A stretch of 64,000 nucleotides of DNA from Virgisporangium aurantiacum (GCF_016863635.1 NZ_BOPG01000050.1:166570-230569); one strand, 5' to 3'. Counted from the stretch's first letter, positions 7,471-16,308 are shown. Notes: a model not told the origin generated them from the sequence alone. Program-made: numbers and translations.

Positions 7471-8775
7471 ATGGCGATTGTGGCTCGTGACGTCGACAGG
7501 GAAGCCCGCCCGCCACTGATCGGCCGCGGAATGGTCGTCCTCTTCGTCGCGTTGATCGGGTGCTTCACCGCGTGGGGCGTGGCGCAGGATCTGACCACGC
7601 CGATGGTGGCCGGCTTCAAGCGCATCTTCGAGATGAGCACGTTCCAGGCGTCGCTCGTGCAACTCGCCTATTTCGGTGCGTACTTCCTACTGGCCCTCCC
7701 GGCCGCGTTCCTGAACCAGCGGTTCGGCTACAAGGTCGGGATCCTGACGGGGCTCGGCCTCGCCGCGACCGGCGCGTTCATGTTCTATCCCGCCAGCAAG
7801 ATCATGACCTACGAGGCGTTCCTGGTCGCCCTGTTCGCGATGGCCGCCGGGTGCTCGATGCTGGAGACGTCGGCCAACCCCTACGTCATGTCGCTCGGCC
7901 CCGAGGAGACCGCCACGCGGCGGCTGAACTTCGCCCAGGCGTTCAATCCGGTCGGCACGAACCTCGGCGTCCTGCTCGCGGCGACGCTCATCTTCCCGAA
8001 GCTCGCCGATCCGGTCGACATCTCGTCGCTGACCCAGGACGAACTGCACGAGGTCCGCGCGGGTGAACTCGGCGCGGTCATGGGTCCGTATCTCGGCCTG
8101 TGCGTCCTGTTGGCGGTCATCGGGCTGGTCATCTTCACGCAGAAGTCGCCGCCGATCGTCGAGGAGTTTCCGGACGCGGGGCCGTACGAGGGCGGCACGC
8201 GGGGATTGTTCGGGGTGCTCTGGCGCACCGGGCGCTACCGCTACGGCGTCGTCGCCCAGTTCGCCAACGTCGCGGCCCAGGTCTGCGTGTGGACGTTCCT
8301 GATCCAGTACGTGCAGCAGGCGTTGGGCGGCAGCCTGGCGAAGGGCGGCTTCTACCTGCAGCTCAGCCTGCTCGTGTTCCTCGGGTCGCGGTTCTTCATG
8401 ACGTGGCTGATCGGTCGGGTGCGGGCGACTGCCGTGCTCGCGGTGCTCGCCTTCGTGGCGGTCGGCCTGTGCGGGTTCGCGATGGCGAGTCCGAACCTGG
8501 CCGGTGTGATCGCCGTGGTCTCGCTGTCCTTCTGCCTGTCGCTGATGTTCCCGACGATCTACGGCGTCGCGCTCAGGGGCCTCGGCCCGGCGACGAAGTT
8601 CGGCGCCGCCGGTCTGGTGATGGCGATCGTCGGAGGTGCCGTCATGCCGCTCGTGCAGGGAAAGCTCGTCGACGAGACGAGCGCGGCGTTCTCGTTCATC
8701 GTCCCGGCCGTGTGCTTCGCGGTCGTCGGGCTGTACGCGCTGTACTCGCTGCGGGGGGAGGGGGAGACCTCATGA
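7471..8775 (+). CDS. MFS sugar permease, FucP (L-fucose:H+ symporter) type
   Basis: A 434-residue, 12-helix major facilitator. It resembles the fucose/glucose/galactose permease subfamily: an N-terminal helix with VALIGCFTAWGVAQDLTTPMV, the motif LAYFGAYFLLALPAAFLNQRFGYKVGI, ETSANPYVMSLGPEETATRRLNFAQAFNPVGTNLG (a hallmark of FucP homologues) and FPTIYGVALRGLG near the C-terminus. It should import a hexose or deoxy-hexose with protons. A clear ribosome binding site (GGAAGGAG) precedes the ATG. Its TGA overlaps the ATG of the next gene, a solute-binding lipoprotein, which is an unusual pairing. Exact sugar unknown. Confidence 0.93.
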   Translation: MAIVARDVDREARPPLIGRGMVVLFVALIGCFTAWGVAQDLTTPMVAGFKRIFEMSTFQASLVQLAYFGAYFLLALPAAFLNQRFGYKVGILTGLGLAATGAFMFYPASKIMTYEAFLVALFAMAAGCSMLETSANPYVMSLGPEETATRRLNFAQAFNPVGTNLGVLLAATLIFPKLADPVDISSLTQDELHEVRAGELGAVMGPYLGLCVLLAVIGLVIFTQKSPPIVEEFPDAGPYEGGTRGLFGVLWRTGRYRYGVVAQFANVAAQVCVWTFLIQYVQQALGGSLAKGGFYLQLSLLVFLGSRFFMTWLIGRVRATAVLAVLAFVAVGLCGFAMASPNLAGVIAVVSLSFCLSLMFPTIYGVALRGLGPATKFGAAGLVMAIVGGAVMPLVQGKLVDETSAAFSFIVPAVCFAVVGLYALYSLRGEGETS

Positions 8776-10037
8776 GAGCGCGGCTCGCCGTCCTCGTGAC
8801 CATCGTTCTCGCCGTCGGCGGCTGCACCGGCGACGAACCGACGAGCACCGACAAGGCAACCGACGACCTGGAAGTGGTGTCGTGGTGGACGTCCGGTTCG
8901 GAGGCCGCCGCGCTCGACGTCCTCCTGACCGCGTTCCGTACGGAGAACCCGGGCGTCGACCCGGTCAACGCGGCCGTCGCCGGCGGGGCCGGGTCGCAGG
9001 CGATCGTCGCGCTGGCGAAGCGGTTGCAGAAGAACGACCCGCCGGACGTCTGGCAGACGTTCGCCGGCCGTGCGGTGCGGGGCTACGCCGAGCGGGGCGT
9101 GGTGCGCGACGTGACGTCGGTGTTCGACGCCGCGTCGATGCACCCGACGATCGCGCGCTCGCTGCTGCGCGACGGCCGGCCGTACGGCATGCCGACCGGT
9201 GCCCACCGCGGCAACGTGTTGTGGTTCAACCTCGCGACGCTCGCGAAGGCCGGCGTCGCGGTGCCGGCGGCCGGCTACTCGCTGACCGCGTTGCTCGACG
9301 ACCTGCGGCGGCTCAAGGACGCCGGCGTCACGCCGCTGTGCCTCGGTGCCCGGGACCCGTTCACCACCGTCGAACTGTTCGAGAACGTGCTCCTGAGCGC
9401 GGTCGGCGTCGACGGCTGGCGGGACCTGACCGGCGACACCCTCGACTGGCGCGGTTCCCGGGTGCAGGCGGCGCTGCGCTCGTTCGGCGAGCTGCTCGGC
9501 TACGCCGATCCGCGGGCGGACGGCCTCACCTGGGACGCGGCGATGAAGAAGCTGGCGTCGGGCGGGTGCGCGTTCGCGTCCATGAACGACTCCGCGTACG
9601 GGGAGCTCGTCGCCGGCGGCGGTCGCGAGGGCACGGACTTCGGCGTCGTGCCCTTCCCCGGCACGGGTGGCGGCTTCCTCGCGGTCGTCGACGTGTTCGT
9701 CGCCGCGACCCGCGCCGACAACGCCCGCAACGCGCTGGCGTTCCTGAGCGTCATCGGCCGGCCCGCGGTGCAGGCGGCGTTCAGCCGCGCGAAGGGGTCG
9801 GTGCCGGTGGTGCGCGACGTCGACGTCTCGGCTCTGCCGGCCTACCAGCGGGCGGCGTCGGCGGACCTGTGGAACCTGCCGGTGCTGATGTCGGTGACCC
9901 ACGGACAGGCGATGAGCCCGGAGTTCCAGGAGGGTTTCTACGACGCCGTGCGGACGTTCGTGCGCACGCGCGATCCGGACTCGTTCGCCGACACGCTCGA
10001 GGACGCCGTGGCGCGGGACCGGGTTCCGCCGCGCTAG
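8772..10037 (+). CDS. Sugar ABC-type solute-binding lipoprotein (orphan)
   Basis: A 421-residue lipoprotein. The signal peptide ends in VGGC with the acylated Cys at residue 18. The mature part follows the family 1 sugar-binding fold (UgpB/MalE-like): LEVVSWWTSGSEAAALDVLLTAF, DVWQTFAGR, YGMPTGAHRGNVLWFNLATL and a C-terminal NLPVLMSVTHGQAMSPEF. Such proteins normally deliver sugar to an ABC permease, but no permease or ATPase gene is present. Instead the gene is translationally coupled (ATGA) to the FucP-type MFS gene upstream. It either serves an unlinked ABC importer or has a sensing role. Its TAG stop overlaps the convergent next gene's stop (CTAG). Confidence 0.92.
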   Translation: MRARLAVLVTIVLAVGGCTGDEPTSTDKATDDLEVVSWWTSGSEAAALDVLLTAFRTENPGVDPVNAAVAGGAGSQAIVALAKRLQKNDPPDVWQTFAGRAVRGYAERGVVRDVTSVFDAASMHPTIARSLLRDGRPYGMPTGAHRGNVLWFNLATLAKAGVAVPAAGYSLTALLDDLRRLKDAGVTPLCLGARDPFTTVELFENVLLSAVGVDGWRDLTGDTLDWRGSRVQAALRSFGELLGYADPRADGLTWDAAMKKLASGGCAFASMNDSAYGELVAGGGREGTDFGVVPFPGTGGGFLAVVDVFVAATRADNARNALAFLSVIGRPAVQAAFSRAKGSVPVVRDVDVSALPAYQRAASADLWNLPVLMSVTHGQAMSPEFQEGFYDAVRTFVRTRDPDSFADTLEDAVARDRVPPR

Positions 10038-10681
10038 CCGATGTACACGCGGCCGCCGGAGAGCTGGTGCAGTTCCATCAGCACGTCGTCGGCGCGGCGT
10101 CCACTGTAGAACGTCGACGCGGTGAGCCGGCTGCCGAGCAACGCGTTCTGCATCGCCATGTCGATGCGGGCGAACACGCCGGCGTGGCTGCCGGCGCGCG
10201 GATCGAGGGCCACGACGCAGATCGCGCGGTCCCACAGCCAGCGGCGCGGGTAGATCCGGGCGACCATCGGCCACGGCAGGTACACCGACCTCGCCGGCCA
10301 CTTGCGGGCCCGGATCCACAGGCCCTCGGTGTTGGCGGCGAGCACCGGCCCGCCGGCCATGCCCATGCTCATCAGGATCGTCATCTGGAAGAGCCCGAAG
10401 ACGGCGAGAAATCCGTACGCCGCGAACACGATCAGTGACAGGTCGCCGAAGCCGATGCCGGTGGCGGCGAACAGCAGGACGGAGGCGCCGAGGAGGGCCA
10501 CGAAAGGGAAACCGAGGAACAGCGTGCCGAAGACGGCGAAGAAGCGACCGAACCGGGACTTCAGCACCAGCGGCTGCTGATCGGGGATCCGCTTCACCAA
10601 CTCCGGCGGCGGAACACCGGGCGGGACCTGCGGGTGCCGCGGCACCGCCCAACTGTCGGGCGCGAACCGGGGATCATTCAT
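10034..10681 (-). CDS. Hypothetical membrane protein
   Basis: A 215-residue protein of unknown function. A Pro-rich N-terminus (residues 1-40) is followed by two or three hydrophobic helices (FFAVFGTLFLGFPFVALLGASVLLF and LIVFAAYGFLAVFGLFQMTILMSMGMAGG), then a soluble part of about 110 residues with several Trp and Arg (RKWPARSVYLPWPMVARIYPRRWLWD) that resembles PH-like domains found after membrane hairpins in actinobacteria. ATG 10681 was chosen over an in-frame ATG three codons earlier. The convergent lipoprotein gene shares its stop region. Confidence 0.7.
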   Translation of the reverse strand: MNDPRFAPDSWAVPRHPQVPPGVPPPELVKRIPDQQPLVLKSRFGRFFAVFGTLFLGFPFVALLGASVLLFAATGIGFGDLSLIVFAAYGFLAVFGLFQMTILMSMGMAGGPVLAANTEGLWIRARKWPARSVYLPWPMVARIYPRRWLWDRAICVVALDPRAGSHAGVFARIDMAMQNALLGSRLTASTFYSGRRADDVLMELHQLSGGRVYIG

Positions 10682-10725
10682 GGGCGGCATTGTGCCCGGT
10701 GGCGGCGGTCGCCACAGTCCCACGT

Positions 10726-11289
10726 TCAGCCGGGCCTGGGCCGGTCCAGGATGAGGTCCGCGGCGCGGGCGAGAACCTGGCCGCGGGTGCGGTCGCCGTG
10801 GTCGGCGGCGAGGAAGTGCCCGCCGATCGCCACGCAGAACGCGATCAGGCTGCGCGCCTCGACCTCGTCGACGTCGGCGCAGAATGTCCCGATCATCTCG
10901 CGCAGCAACCCCATGCGCCGGTTGTCCACCCGGCGCAGGCGTTCGGCGACCGCCTCGTCGCGCCGGGCCCAGTCGCGCACCGCGAGGTCGATCGGCAGCA
11001 GGCGGTCGCTCGAGAACGTGAGCATGCCGGCGCGCCGGGCCCGGGTGCGCGGATCGCCGCCCTCCCGTTCGACGCGGGCGAGCACCTCGTCGGTGCTCTC
11101 CCGTTCCCAGGTGTCGAGCATGGCGCCGAGCAGCGCGTCGCGGTCGGCGAAGGACCCGTAGAAACCCCCTTTGGTGACGCCGAGCCGCTTCGCCAGCACC
11201 TCGACGCGCACGGCGTCGGGCCCGCCGTCGGCCAGCGCCCGCAGCCCCTCCTCGATCCACCGCTCCCGCGACGTGCGCGTCGTACCCAC
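10726..11289 (-). CDS. TetR/AcrR family regulator
   Basis: A 187-residue repressor-type protein. The N-terminal HTH is clear: RERWIEEGLRALADGG, VRVEVLAKRLGVTKGGFYGSFADRDALL. The C-terminal ligand-binding domain is all-helical with the TetR_C pattern RRAGMLTFSSDRLLPIDLAVRDWARRDEAVAERLRRVDNRRMGLL. It is divergent from a 144-residue gene, and the 85-base intergenic region carries two near-identical palindromes (TATACG-N4-CGTATA). That is strong evidence for autoregulation plus control of the neighbour. Ligand unknown. Confidence 0.94.
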   Translation of the reverse strand: MGTTRTSRERWIEEGLRALADGGPDAVRVEVLAKRLGVTKGGFYGSFADRDALLGAMLDTWERESTDEVLARVEREGGDPRTRARRAGMLTFSSDRLLPIDLAVRDWARRDEAVAERLRRVDNRRMGLLREMIGTFCADVDEVEARSLIAFCVAIGGHFLAADHGDRTRGQVLARAADLILDRPRPG

Positions 11290-11312
11290 GATGTGCCTCG
11301 CCTCACCATCTA

Positions 11313-11328
11313 TATACGGGACCGTATA
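11313..11328. promoter_or_regulatory. TetR operator, site 1
   Basis: TATACGGGACCGTATA: perfect 7-base arms (TATACGG/CCGTATA) around GA. It is one of two matching palindromes between the divergent TetR gene and its presumed target, 24 bases upstream of the TetR start codon. Confidence 0.85.
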
Positions 11329-11346
11329 ACAGCGCTAGCCTGCACA

Positions 11347-11362
11347 TATACGCTACCGTATA
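11347..11362. promoter_or_regulatory. TetR operator, site 2
   Basis: TATACGCTACCGTATA, identical to site 1 at 13 of 16 positions and 34 bases away centre to centre. It abuts the ribosome binding site (GGAGG) of the target gene, so binding would block its transcription. Confidence 0.85.
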
Positions 11363-11374
11363 GGAGGCCGAGCG

Positions 11375-11809
11375 ATGGTCGTGGCCGAGCGCACGCTGAG
11401 TTCCCTGCCCCGCATCGACTACGCCGACCGGTTCACGGTCGACAACACCGCCACCGACGCCACCCCGGAGCAATGGGCGCGCGCCATGTTCGGCAACGTC
11501 CCCAGCCCGGCCGAACGCCTGATCTGGCGCGGTTTCCTGGGCCTGCGACTGCTGCCGGGGCGGTCACCGTCCACTGTGGCCGGTTGGCGGATCGACGGGC
11601 GGGGCGACGACTGGATCCGGCTCGCCACCGGGTCGTGGTTCATGTCGGGCAACCTCGTGGTGCGGGTCGCCGACGGGCAGGTGGCGCTCGCGACGCTCCT
11701 CCGTTACGACCGGTGGCTGGCGCCCGTCGTGTGGCGGCCGCTGTCGGCCGTCCACCGGTTCCTGGTGCCCCGCGTCCTCCGGAAGGCGGCCGCGCGGCTC
11801 GCCTCCTAG
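11375..11809 (+). CDS. Hypothetical protein, DUF2867-like, target of divergent TetR
   Basis: A 144-residue soluble protein starting ATG at 11375 with a ribosome binding site (GGAGG) directly ahead. The N-terminus (IDYADRFTVDNTATDATPEQWARAMFG) and the strand/helix pattern ending in a long helix (VVWRPLSAVHRFLVPRVLRKAAARLAS) suggest a small START/DUF2867-like ligand-binding fold. This is a resemblance only. The two TetR operators upstream indicate it is induced by the regulator's ligand. Function unknown. Confidence 0.8.
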   Translation: MVVAERTLSSLPRIDYADRFTVDNTATDATPEQWARAMFGNVPSPAERLIWRGFLGLRLLPGRSPSTVAGWRIDGRGDDWIRLATGSWFMSGNLVVRVADGQVALATLLRYDRWLAPVVWRPLSAVHRFLVPRVLRKAAARLAS

Positions 11810-11818
11810 ACTCGCGGG

Positions 11819-12499
11819 GTGCGAATCAGGGAAGTGCGCGAGAAACTGGAGCGCGACGGTCCACCGTGGGCCCGCGACGACAACGACTTCCGCACGGTGG
11901 CGTTGCCGGCGCACGACTGCGACCTGCTCCGCGATCTGCTCATCACCGAGCGCGCCGCGACGGTGGTGGAGATCGGGCTCGCGTACGGCGGTTCGGCGCT
12001 CGCGATCGGTGAGGCGTTGGTCGCCGTCGGTTCGGAGCGCCCCCGGCACGTCATCGTGGATCCCTTCCAGGACACCGCGTTCTCCGACGTCGGCTGGGAG
12101 CAGCTGCGGTCGGCCGGGCTCGACACGGTCGCCGAACTCGTGCGCGACTGGTCGTCGATCGTGCTGCCGCGACTGGTGACCGACGGGTTCGTCGCCGACG
12201 CGGCGTTCGTCGACGGCAGCCACCGGTACCACGAGGTGTTCGTCGACCTGTACTTTCTGCGCAAGCTCGTGCGGCCGGGCGGGCTCGTCGTCCTCGACGA
12301 CAACTGGGCGCCGTCGGTGCGCACGGCGGCCCGCTACTTCGAGCGGAACCTCGGCTGGACAACGGTTTCCGACGCGTTCGCCGGCGGCAGCCGGCAGCAC
12401 GTCGGCAACGATCCGACGGCGGAGCTCGTGCCGCGGTGCGTGGCGTACCGGATCCCCGAACCGGTCGAGCCACCCTTCGAGGACTTCCATCCGTTCTGA
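11819..12499 (+). CDS. Class I SAM-dependent methyltransferase (Methyltransf_24 type)
   Basis: A 226-residue protein starting GTG at 11819. SAM-binding motif I is VVEIGLAYGGSALAIGEAL (about residues 42-60), motif II contains HVIVDPFQD, and a later motif reads AAFVDGSHRYHEVFVDLYFLRKLVRPGGLVVLDD. This is the pattern of Methyltransf_24 enzymes such as rhamnosyl O-methyltransferases and CmcI-like proteins, where Asp/His near 'DGSH' bind metal or substrate. The C-terminus ends in Pro/Phe-rich PPFEDFHPF. It follows the TetR-controlled gene by 9 bases and may be in the same transcript. Substrate unknown. Confidence 0.88.
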   Translation: MRIREVREKLERDGPPWARDDNDFRTVALPAHDCDLLRDLLITERAATVVEIGLAYGGSALAIGEALVAVGSERPRHVIVDPFQDTAFSDVGWEQLRSAGLDTVAELVRDWSSIVLPRLVTDGFVADAAFVDGSHRYHEVFVDLYFLRKLVRPGGLVVLDDNWAPSVRTAARYFERNLGWTTVSDAFAGGSRQHVGNDPTAELVPRCVAYRIPEPVEPPFEDFHPF

Positions 12500-12549
12500 C
12501 GGGCTACGCTGTCGCCTTCACGGCCGATCGACAGATCACGGGAGGGGCC

Positions 12550-13959
12550 ATGGAACAGAGCACCGTCGCGCGTCCGCCGGCCAAGGTCGAGGCGCTGGCC
12601 GCGGCCCGCGGCCTCGGCGCCCACGCGCTGACCCGCAAGGGCGAGAACCCGTTCGTGATGTTCTTCGGGTGGACCGTCGTGGGCGTCGTGCTGCTCGGCG
12701 TCGCCGCGCTTCTCGGTTGGCTCGCCGGGAAGACGGAGATCCGCGCGCTCGCGCTCGGCGCGGTCCTCGCGGTGCTCGGCGGCCTCTTCGTCATCGGGCT
12801 CGGGTTCTTCGAGATCTTCCGCGGATTCCGCGTCACCTACGTCTACCACGGCGGTCTGGTGTGGACGAGCAACGGCCGCACCGAGGCGGCCACCTGGGCC
12901 GAGGTCGACCGGCTCACGGTGCTCTCGTTGCCGAACAAGCGCCCGCACCTCGCGAAGGTCACCACCCTCGACGGGCGCCACGCGCCGATCGCGATGGAGT
13001 GGACCGATGACGCCGACCCGGTGCACGCCCGGCTCGTCGAGGTCTTCCAGGCGATCGGCCGGCCGCCGCACGACAGCGAGGCACCCGCCCGGCCCGGACC
13101 GGAGACCAGCCTGGAGGACAGGACCCTGATCCGGATCGCCGCGATCTTCGGCATCGTCGGCGGGTTCGCGCTGTCGTTCACGCTCGACCGGGGCGCGGGG
13201 CTGCAACCCGGACTCGCGCTGACGCTCGGGTTCCTGGCGGTCGCCATCGTCGTCAGCGCGGCCGGGTACCTGATCGACCAGCGGCTGATCCGGGCCGGCC
13301 AGGTGTTCCTCGGGCTCGTCGGCGTCATCCTGCTGATCGCCGCGAACCACGTCTTCGAGGGCCACTACATCGTCGTCACGGGCGCCACGCTCGCGGCCGA
13401 GGCGGGGATCGTCGCGCTCGGAGTCGGTATCTACCGCAGGATTCCGGCGCCGCGCCGGTTCGGCCGCCGGCAGAAGATCGCGGCCACGCGCGGGTGGCGG
13501 TTCATGCCGGAGGTCGCGGTTCCGGTCGGGGGACCGGTGACGGCGACGCGGCTGATCGGCGTCCCCACGCAGGCGTCCGGCACGACGGGTGAAGGCACGG
13601 TGACGGCCACCGCGAACGGTCTCACGTGCGTCGCGTACGACCGGGCCCGCCGGCGCCCGCGGCTCACCGACCAGGTTCAGACGGCGTGGACGGTGTTCCT
13701 GCCCGCGCCGCTGCCCTACATCACCCAGGCCGACGTCGACTCCGTGCGCTCCGGGACGCCCACCGACCGGCCGGTGCATCCGGTGGCGCACATGCTCGCG
13801 GGCGTGCCGTCGCCGAACACCACCTGGTGGATCGAGGGCGGTTACCTGTACGGCGTCTCGGAGACGCCGGCGCGGGCGGACCTGGTCGCCGACCGGATCG
13901 AGCAACTGACCAGGTTCGCCGCGCAGATTCCGTGGCAGCGCATCACGACTGTGGCGTGA
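12550..13959 (+). CDS. Hypothetical multi-pass membrane protein (DUF6585-like)
   Basis: A 469-residue protein starting ATG at 12550 after GGGAGGGG. Two hydrophobic helices near residues 38-95 precede a PH-like segment (VTYVYHGGLVWTSNGRTEAATWAEVDRLTV). Four more helices follow at about 195-300, then a soluble C-terminal domain. The strand pattern 'vYhgGlv..' followed by W-x-E-V recalls DUF6585-type actinobacterial proteins. No catalytic motif is visible. The end overlaps the convergent metalloprotease gene by 17 bases. Confidence 0.75.
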   Translation: MEQSTVARPPAKVEALAAARGLGAHALTRKGENPFVMFFGWTVVGVVLLGVAALLGWLAGKTEIRALALGAVLAVLGGLFVIGLGFFEIFRGFRVTYVYHGGLVWTSNGRTEAATWAEVDRLTVLSLPNKRPHLAKVTTLDGRHAPIAMEWTDDADPVHARLVEVFQAIGRPPHDSEAPARPGPETSLEDRTLIRIAAIFGIVGGFALSFTLDRGAGLQPGLALTLGFLAVAIVVSAAGYLIDQRLIRAGQVFLGLVGVILLIAANHVFEGHYIVVTGATLAAEAGIVALGVGIYRRIPAPRRFGRRQKIAATRGWRFMPEVAVPVGGPVTATRLIGVPTQASGTTGEGTVTATANGLTCVAYDRARRRPRLTDQVQTAWTVFLPAPLPYITQADVDSVRSGTPTDRPVHPVAHMLAGVPSPNTTWWIEGGYLYGVSETPARADLVADRIEQLTRFAAQIPWQRITTVA

Positions 13960-16153
13960 ACGCCTTGACCTCCAGCAGCCCGACGGAGCTGGTTCCGGTG
14001 GACTGCAACACGACCCGCAGCCGCGTGGTGCTGATCGTGGTGTGGGTGACCGTGTTGTACGCGTTGGCCGCCACCGGGTACCCGCTCGCGCCGGGCACGT
14101 CGGCGTAGGCGCTGCCGGTCCAGTACTGCAGCTTCCAGCTCGACGGCAGGTCGATGCCCTGGCCGTCGTCGAACAGGTACACCTGCGTGCGGTTGATCGT
14201 GACGGCGCTGCCCCAGGTGAGTTCGGCCCACTGCTGGCCGCTGTTGGGCCAGGTGCCCCACCGCGGGTTGGTCGAGTCGTTCGACGACGTCGGCTCCACG
14301 CCGTCGTTGATCGCGTTCACCGACTCCCACGCCGACGTGTACGACGCCGACGGCGTCGCCGCACCCGCGACGTTGACGTTCCCGGTCGGCGGCGGGTTCG
14401 TGGGTCCGCCGCCGATCGCGAGGTCGGCGCTGGCGAAGTTCGTGAACGACGGGTTTACGTCGGCCTCGCCGCCGGCGCCGTTGCAGCCGCGGTCGGGGTT
14501 GAACGCGAGGTACGTCCCGGAACTGCACGCGATCGCGAACTCCGCGTCGCCGCCGACCACGATGCTGCCGGACAGGTTGGCGCCGCCCTGGATCAGCGCG
14601 TTGTCCCTGACCACGGCGTTGCCGCTGACCGATCCGCCGTTGACCCAACCGAGGCCCTCGATGCGCGCGTTGCCGGTGACCGATCCCGCGTACACCGCGG
14701 CCTTCGGGCCGACGTACGCGGTCGACGCGACGTTCGCGTTGTTCGACACCCAGCCGCCGCCGTTGGCGTGCCAGTGCCCGCCGCCGGTCGCGGCCGGCTT
14801 CACGTACCCGGGCTCGAACCCGCTCGGCGTGGCGCCGGAAACCCGGAACTCGTACGGGAAGCGGCGCGCCCTGTTGTAGCCGTCGAGGAACGCGTAGTGC
14901 GGCACGGCCGTCGGCGTGCCGGTGACGACCAGCCACACGTCGGTCTCGCCCGACTGCAGTGGGAAGTCGATCTGCCCGTCGGTTCCGGTGAACAGCGACG
15001 AGTACCGCGGGGTGCTCCCGTTGCGCGTCGCGACGAGGCCGAACGTCCAGCCGCTCGCGCCGGTCTCGGCGTGGCCCTTCAGCCGCACCTGCACGAGGCC
15101 GCCGCTGGCCGACGGCACCAGCTTGATCTTGTTGAAGCCGTAGTCCGACGGCGCCTGGCGCGGGTTCATCCGGTAGTGGCCGAGGCTCTGGTTGACCGCC
15201 TCGACGTTGCCGCCGTTGTAGGCGTTGAGGAATCCGGCGCCGTACACGTTGTTGATGAACGGCATCAGCGTCGACCGGTTGCCGAAGTCGTACGTCACCG
15301 TGCGGGTGGCGTACTCGCCGACGCGCCGGTTCAGCTCGGTCTGGCTGATTCCCGTGATGCGACGGTACGTCTCGAGCGGGTGCTCGCTCGTGCGCGCCTC
15401 GTTCCAGATGCGGTTGAACATCGCGAGCCCGTCGCGGTCCTTGATGTACTGCACCAGCATCCAGTTGCCGTAGTGGTGCCGGCTGCTGCTGTAGTACAGG
15501 TTCTCCGAGCGCAGCCACCGGGTCAGGTCGCCGGCCGCGGTGGTCGGCAGCGCCTGCATCGCCATGAACTCGGCGCTCGTCTCCCAGAACGTGCCCGCGG
15601 ACGCGTTGGTGAACCCGGAGCCCGACCGCCCGAGGAACGTGTAGTTCTGGAACACGTGCCCGAGTTCGTGCGCCAGGCCCCACGATCCGGGCAGGGCCGC
15701 ACCGGGTGCGATGTTGATGACGCCGACCGTGCCGTCGACCGAACCGCCGGTGGCCCAGGCGTTGAGCTCCGTGCGGTTCCAGGTGTTCGTCACGATGACG
15801 ATGATCTTGTACTGCGCGAGCAGGCCCGTCTCCGGCGTGAACTGCATCGTGTTCACGTAGAACGAGTACAGGTTCTCCAACTGCGTGATGATGCTGTTCG
15901 GGTCGAAGGTGTAGGGCGAGGGCGCCGACACCGGGTTGGTGCCCGACTTCTCGCCCCACAGCAGGATGAAGTTCGTCGACTCCCGGCTGCGGTTCGACGC
16001 CCACGGCACCTCGCCGGTCTGCGTCCACCGCGCGGGAATGTAGACGGCCTTGACGGCGGCCGTCGCGGGGGTCGGCGCCGGCGCGAGGATCATGCTCGCG
16101 ACGGTCGCGAGGGCGAGCGCCAGCGCGAGCAGCACCCGTCTGTTACGGCTCAT
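13943..16153 (-). CDS. Secreted Svx/AvrXca-like metalloprotease with beta-solenoid and F5/8 type C domain
   Basis: A 736-residue secreted protein. The signal peptide is at 1-33 (RNRR, hydrophobic core, ATAA). The catalytic-like domain has the zinc motif HELGH at 162-166, preceded by WTQTGEVPWASNRSRESTNF, a segment typical of the Svx/AvrXca virulence-factor family. At roughly 455-545 lies a run of short repeats (VSGNAVVRDNALIQGGANLSG), the hexapeptide periodicity of a left-handed beta-solenoid. The last 145 residues (AATPSASYTSAWESVNAINDG) form an F5/8 type C carbohydrate-binding domain. It probably acts on plant or extracellular polymers. ATG 16153 gives the best signal peptide. A LacI-type palindrome lies upstream. 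Confidence 0.88.
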   Translation of the reverse strand: MSRNRRVLLALALALATVASMILAPAPTPATAAVKAVYIPARWTQTGEVPWASNRSRESTNFILLWGEKSGTNPVSAPSPYTFDPNSIITQLENLYSFYVNTMQFTPETGLLAQYKIIVIVTNTWNRTELNAWATGGSVDGTVGVINIAPGAALPGSWGLAHELGHVFQNYTFLGRSGSGFTNASAGTFWETSAEFMAMQALPTTAAGDLTRWLRSENLYYSSSRHHYGNWMLVQYIKDRDGLAMFNRIWNEARTSEHPLETYRRITGISQTELNRRVGEYATRTVTYDFGNRSTLMPFINNVYGAGFLNAYNGGNVEAVNQSLGHYRMNPRQAPSDYGFNKIKLVPSASGGLVQVRLKGHAETGASGWTFGLVATRNGSTPRYSSLFTGTDGQIDFPLQSGETDVWLVVTGTPTAVPHYAFLDGYNRARRFPYEFRVSGATPSGFEPGYVKPAATGGGHWHANGGGWVSNNANVASTAYVGPKAAVYAGSVTGNARIEGLGWVNGGSVSGNAVVRDNALIQGGANLSGSIVVGGDAEFAIACSSGTYLAFNPDRGCNGAGGEADVNPSFTNFASADLAIGGGPTNPPPTGNVNVAGAATPSASYTSAWESVNAINDGVEPTSSNDSTNPRWGTWPNSGQQWAELTWGSAVTINRTQVYLFDDGQGIDLPSSWKLQYWTGSAYADVPGASGYPVAANAYNTVTHTTISTTRLRVVLQSTGTSSVGLLEVKAFTPQS

Positions 16154-16261
16154 GGGGGAACGCACCATCCATTCGAGGCAGGCGGTGCCGCGGGGAGGTG
16201 ACCCTGGCGGAGGGCTGCGGCTATCGACATTGACCAATGTCTGGGCAACCACTGTGCCCGA

Positions 16262-16275
16262 CGAAAACGTTTTCG
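16262..16275. promoter_or_regulatory. LacI-type palindrome CGAAAACGTTTTCG
   Basis: A perfect 14-base palindrome with a central CG, the form expected for LacI-family operators. It lies between the metalloprotease gene (109 bases upstream of its ATG) and the divergent 16309 gene (33 bases upstream of its ATG), so it could control either or both. Confidence 0.65.
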
Positions 16276-16308
16276 GCAAGGTCTGCGGGCGGCGTAGGAT
16301 CCGGCGGT

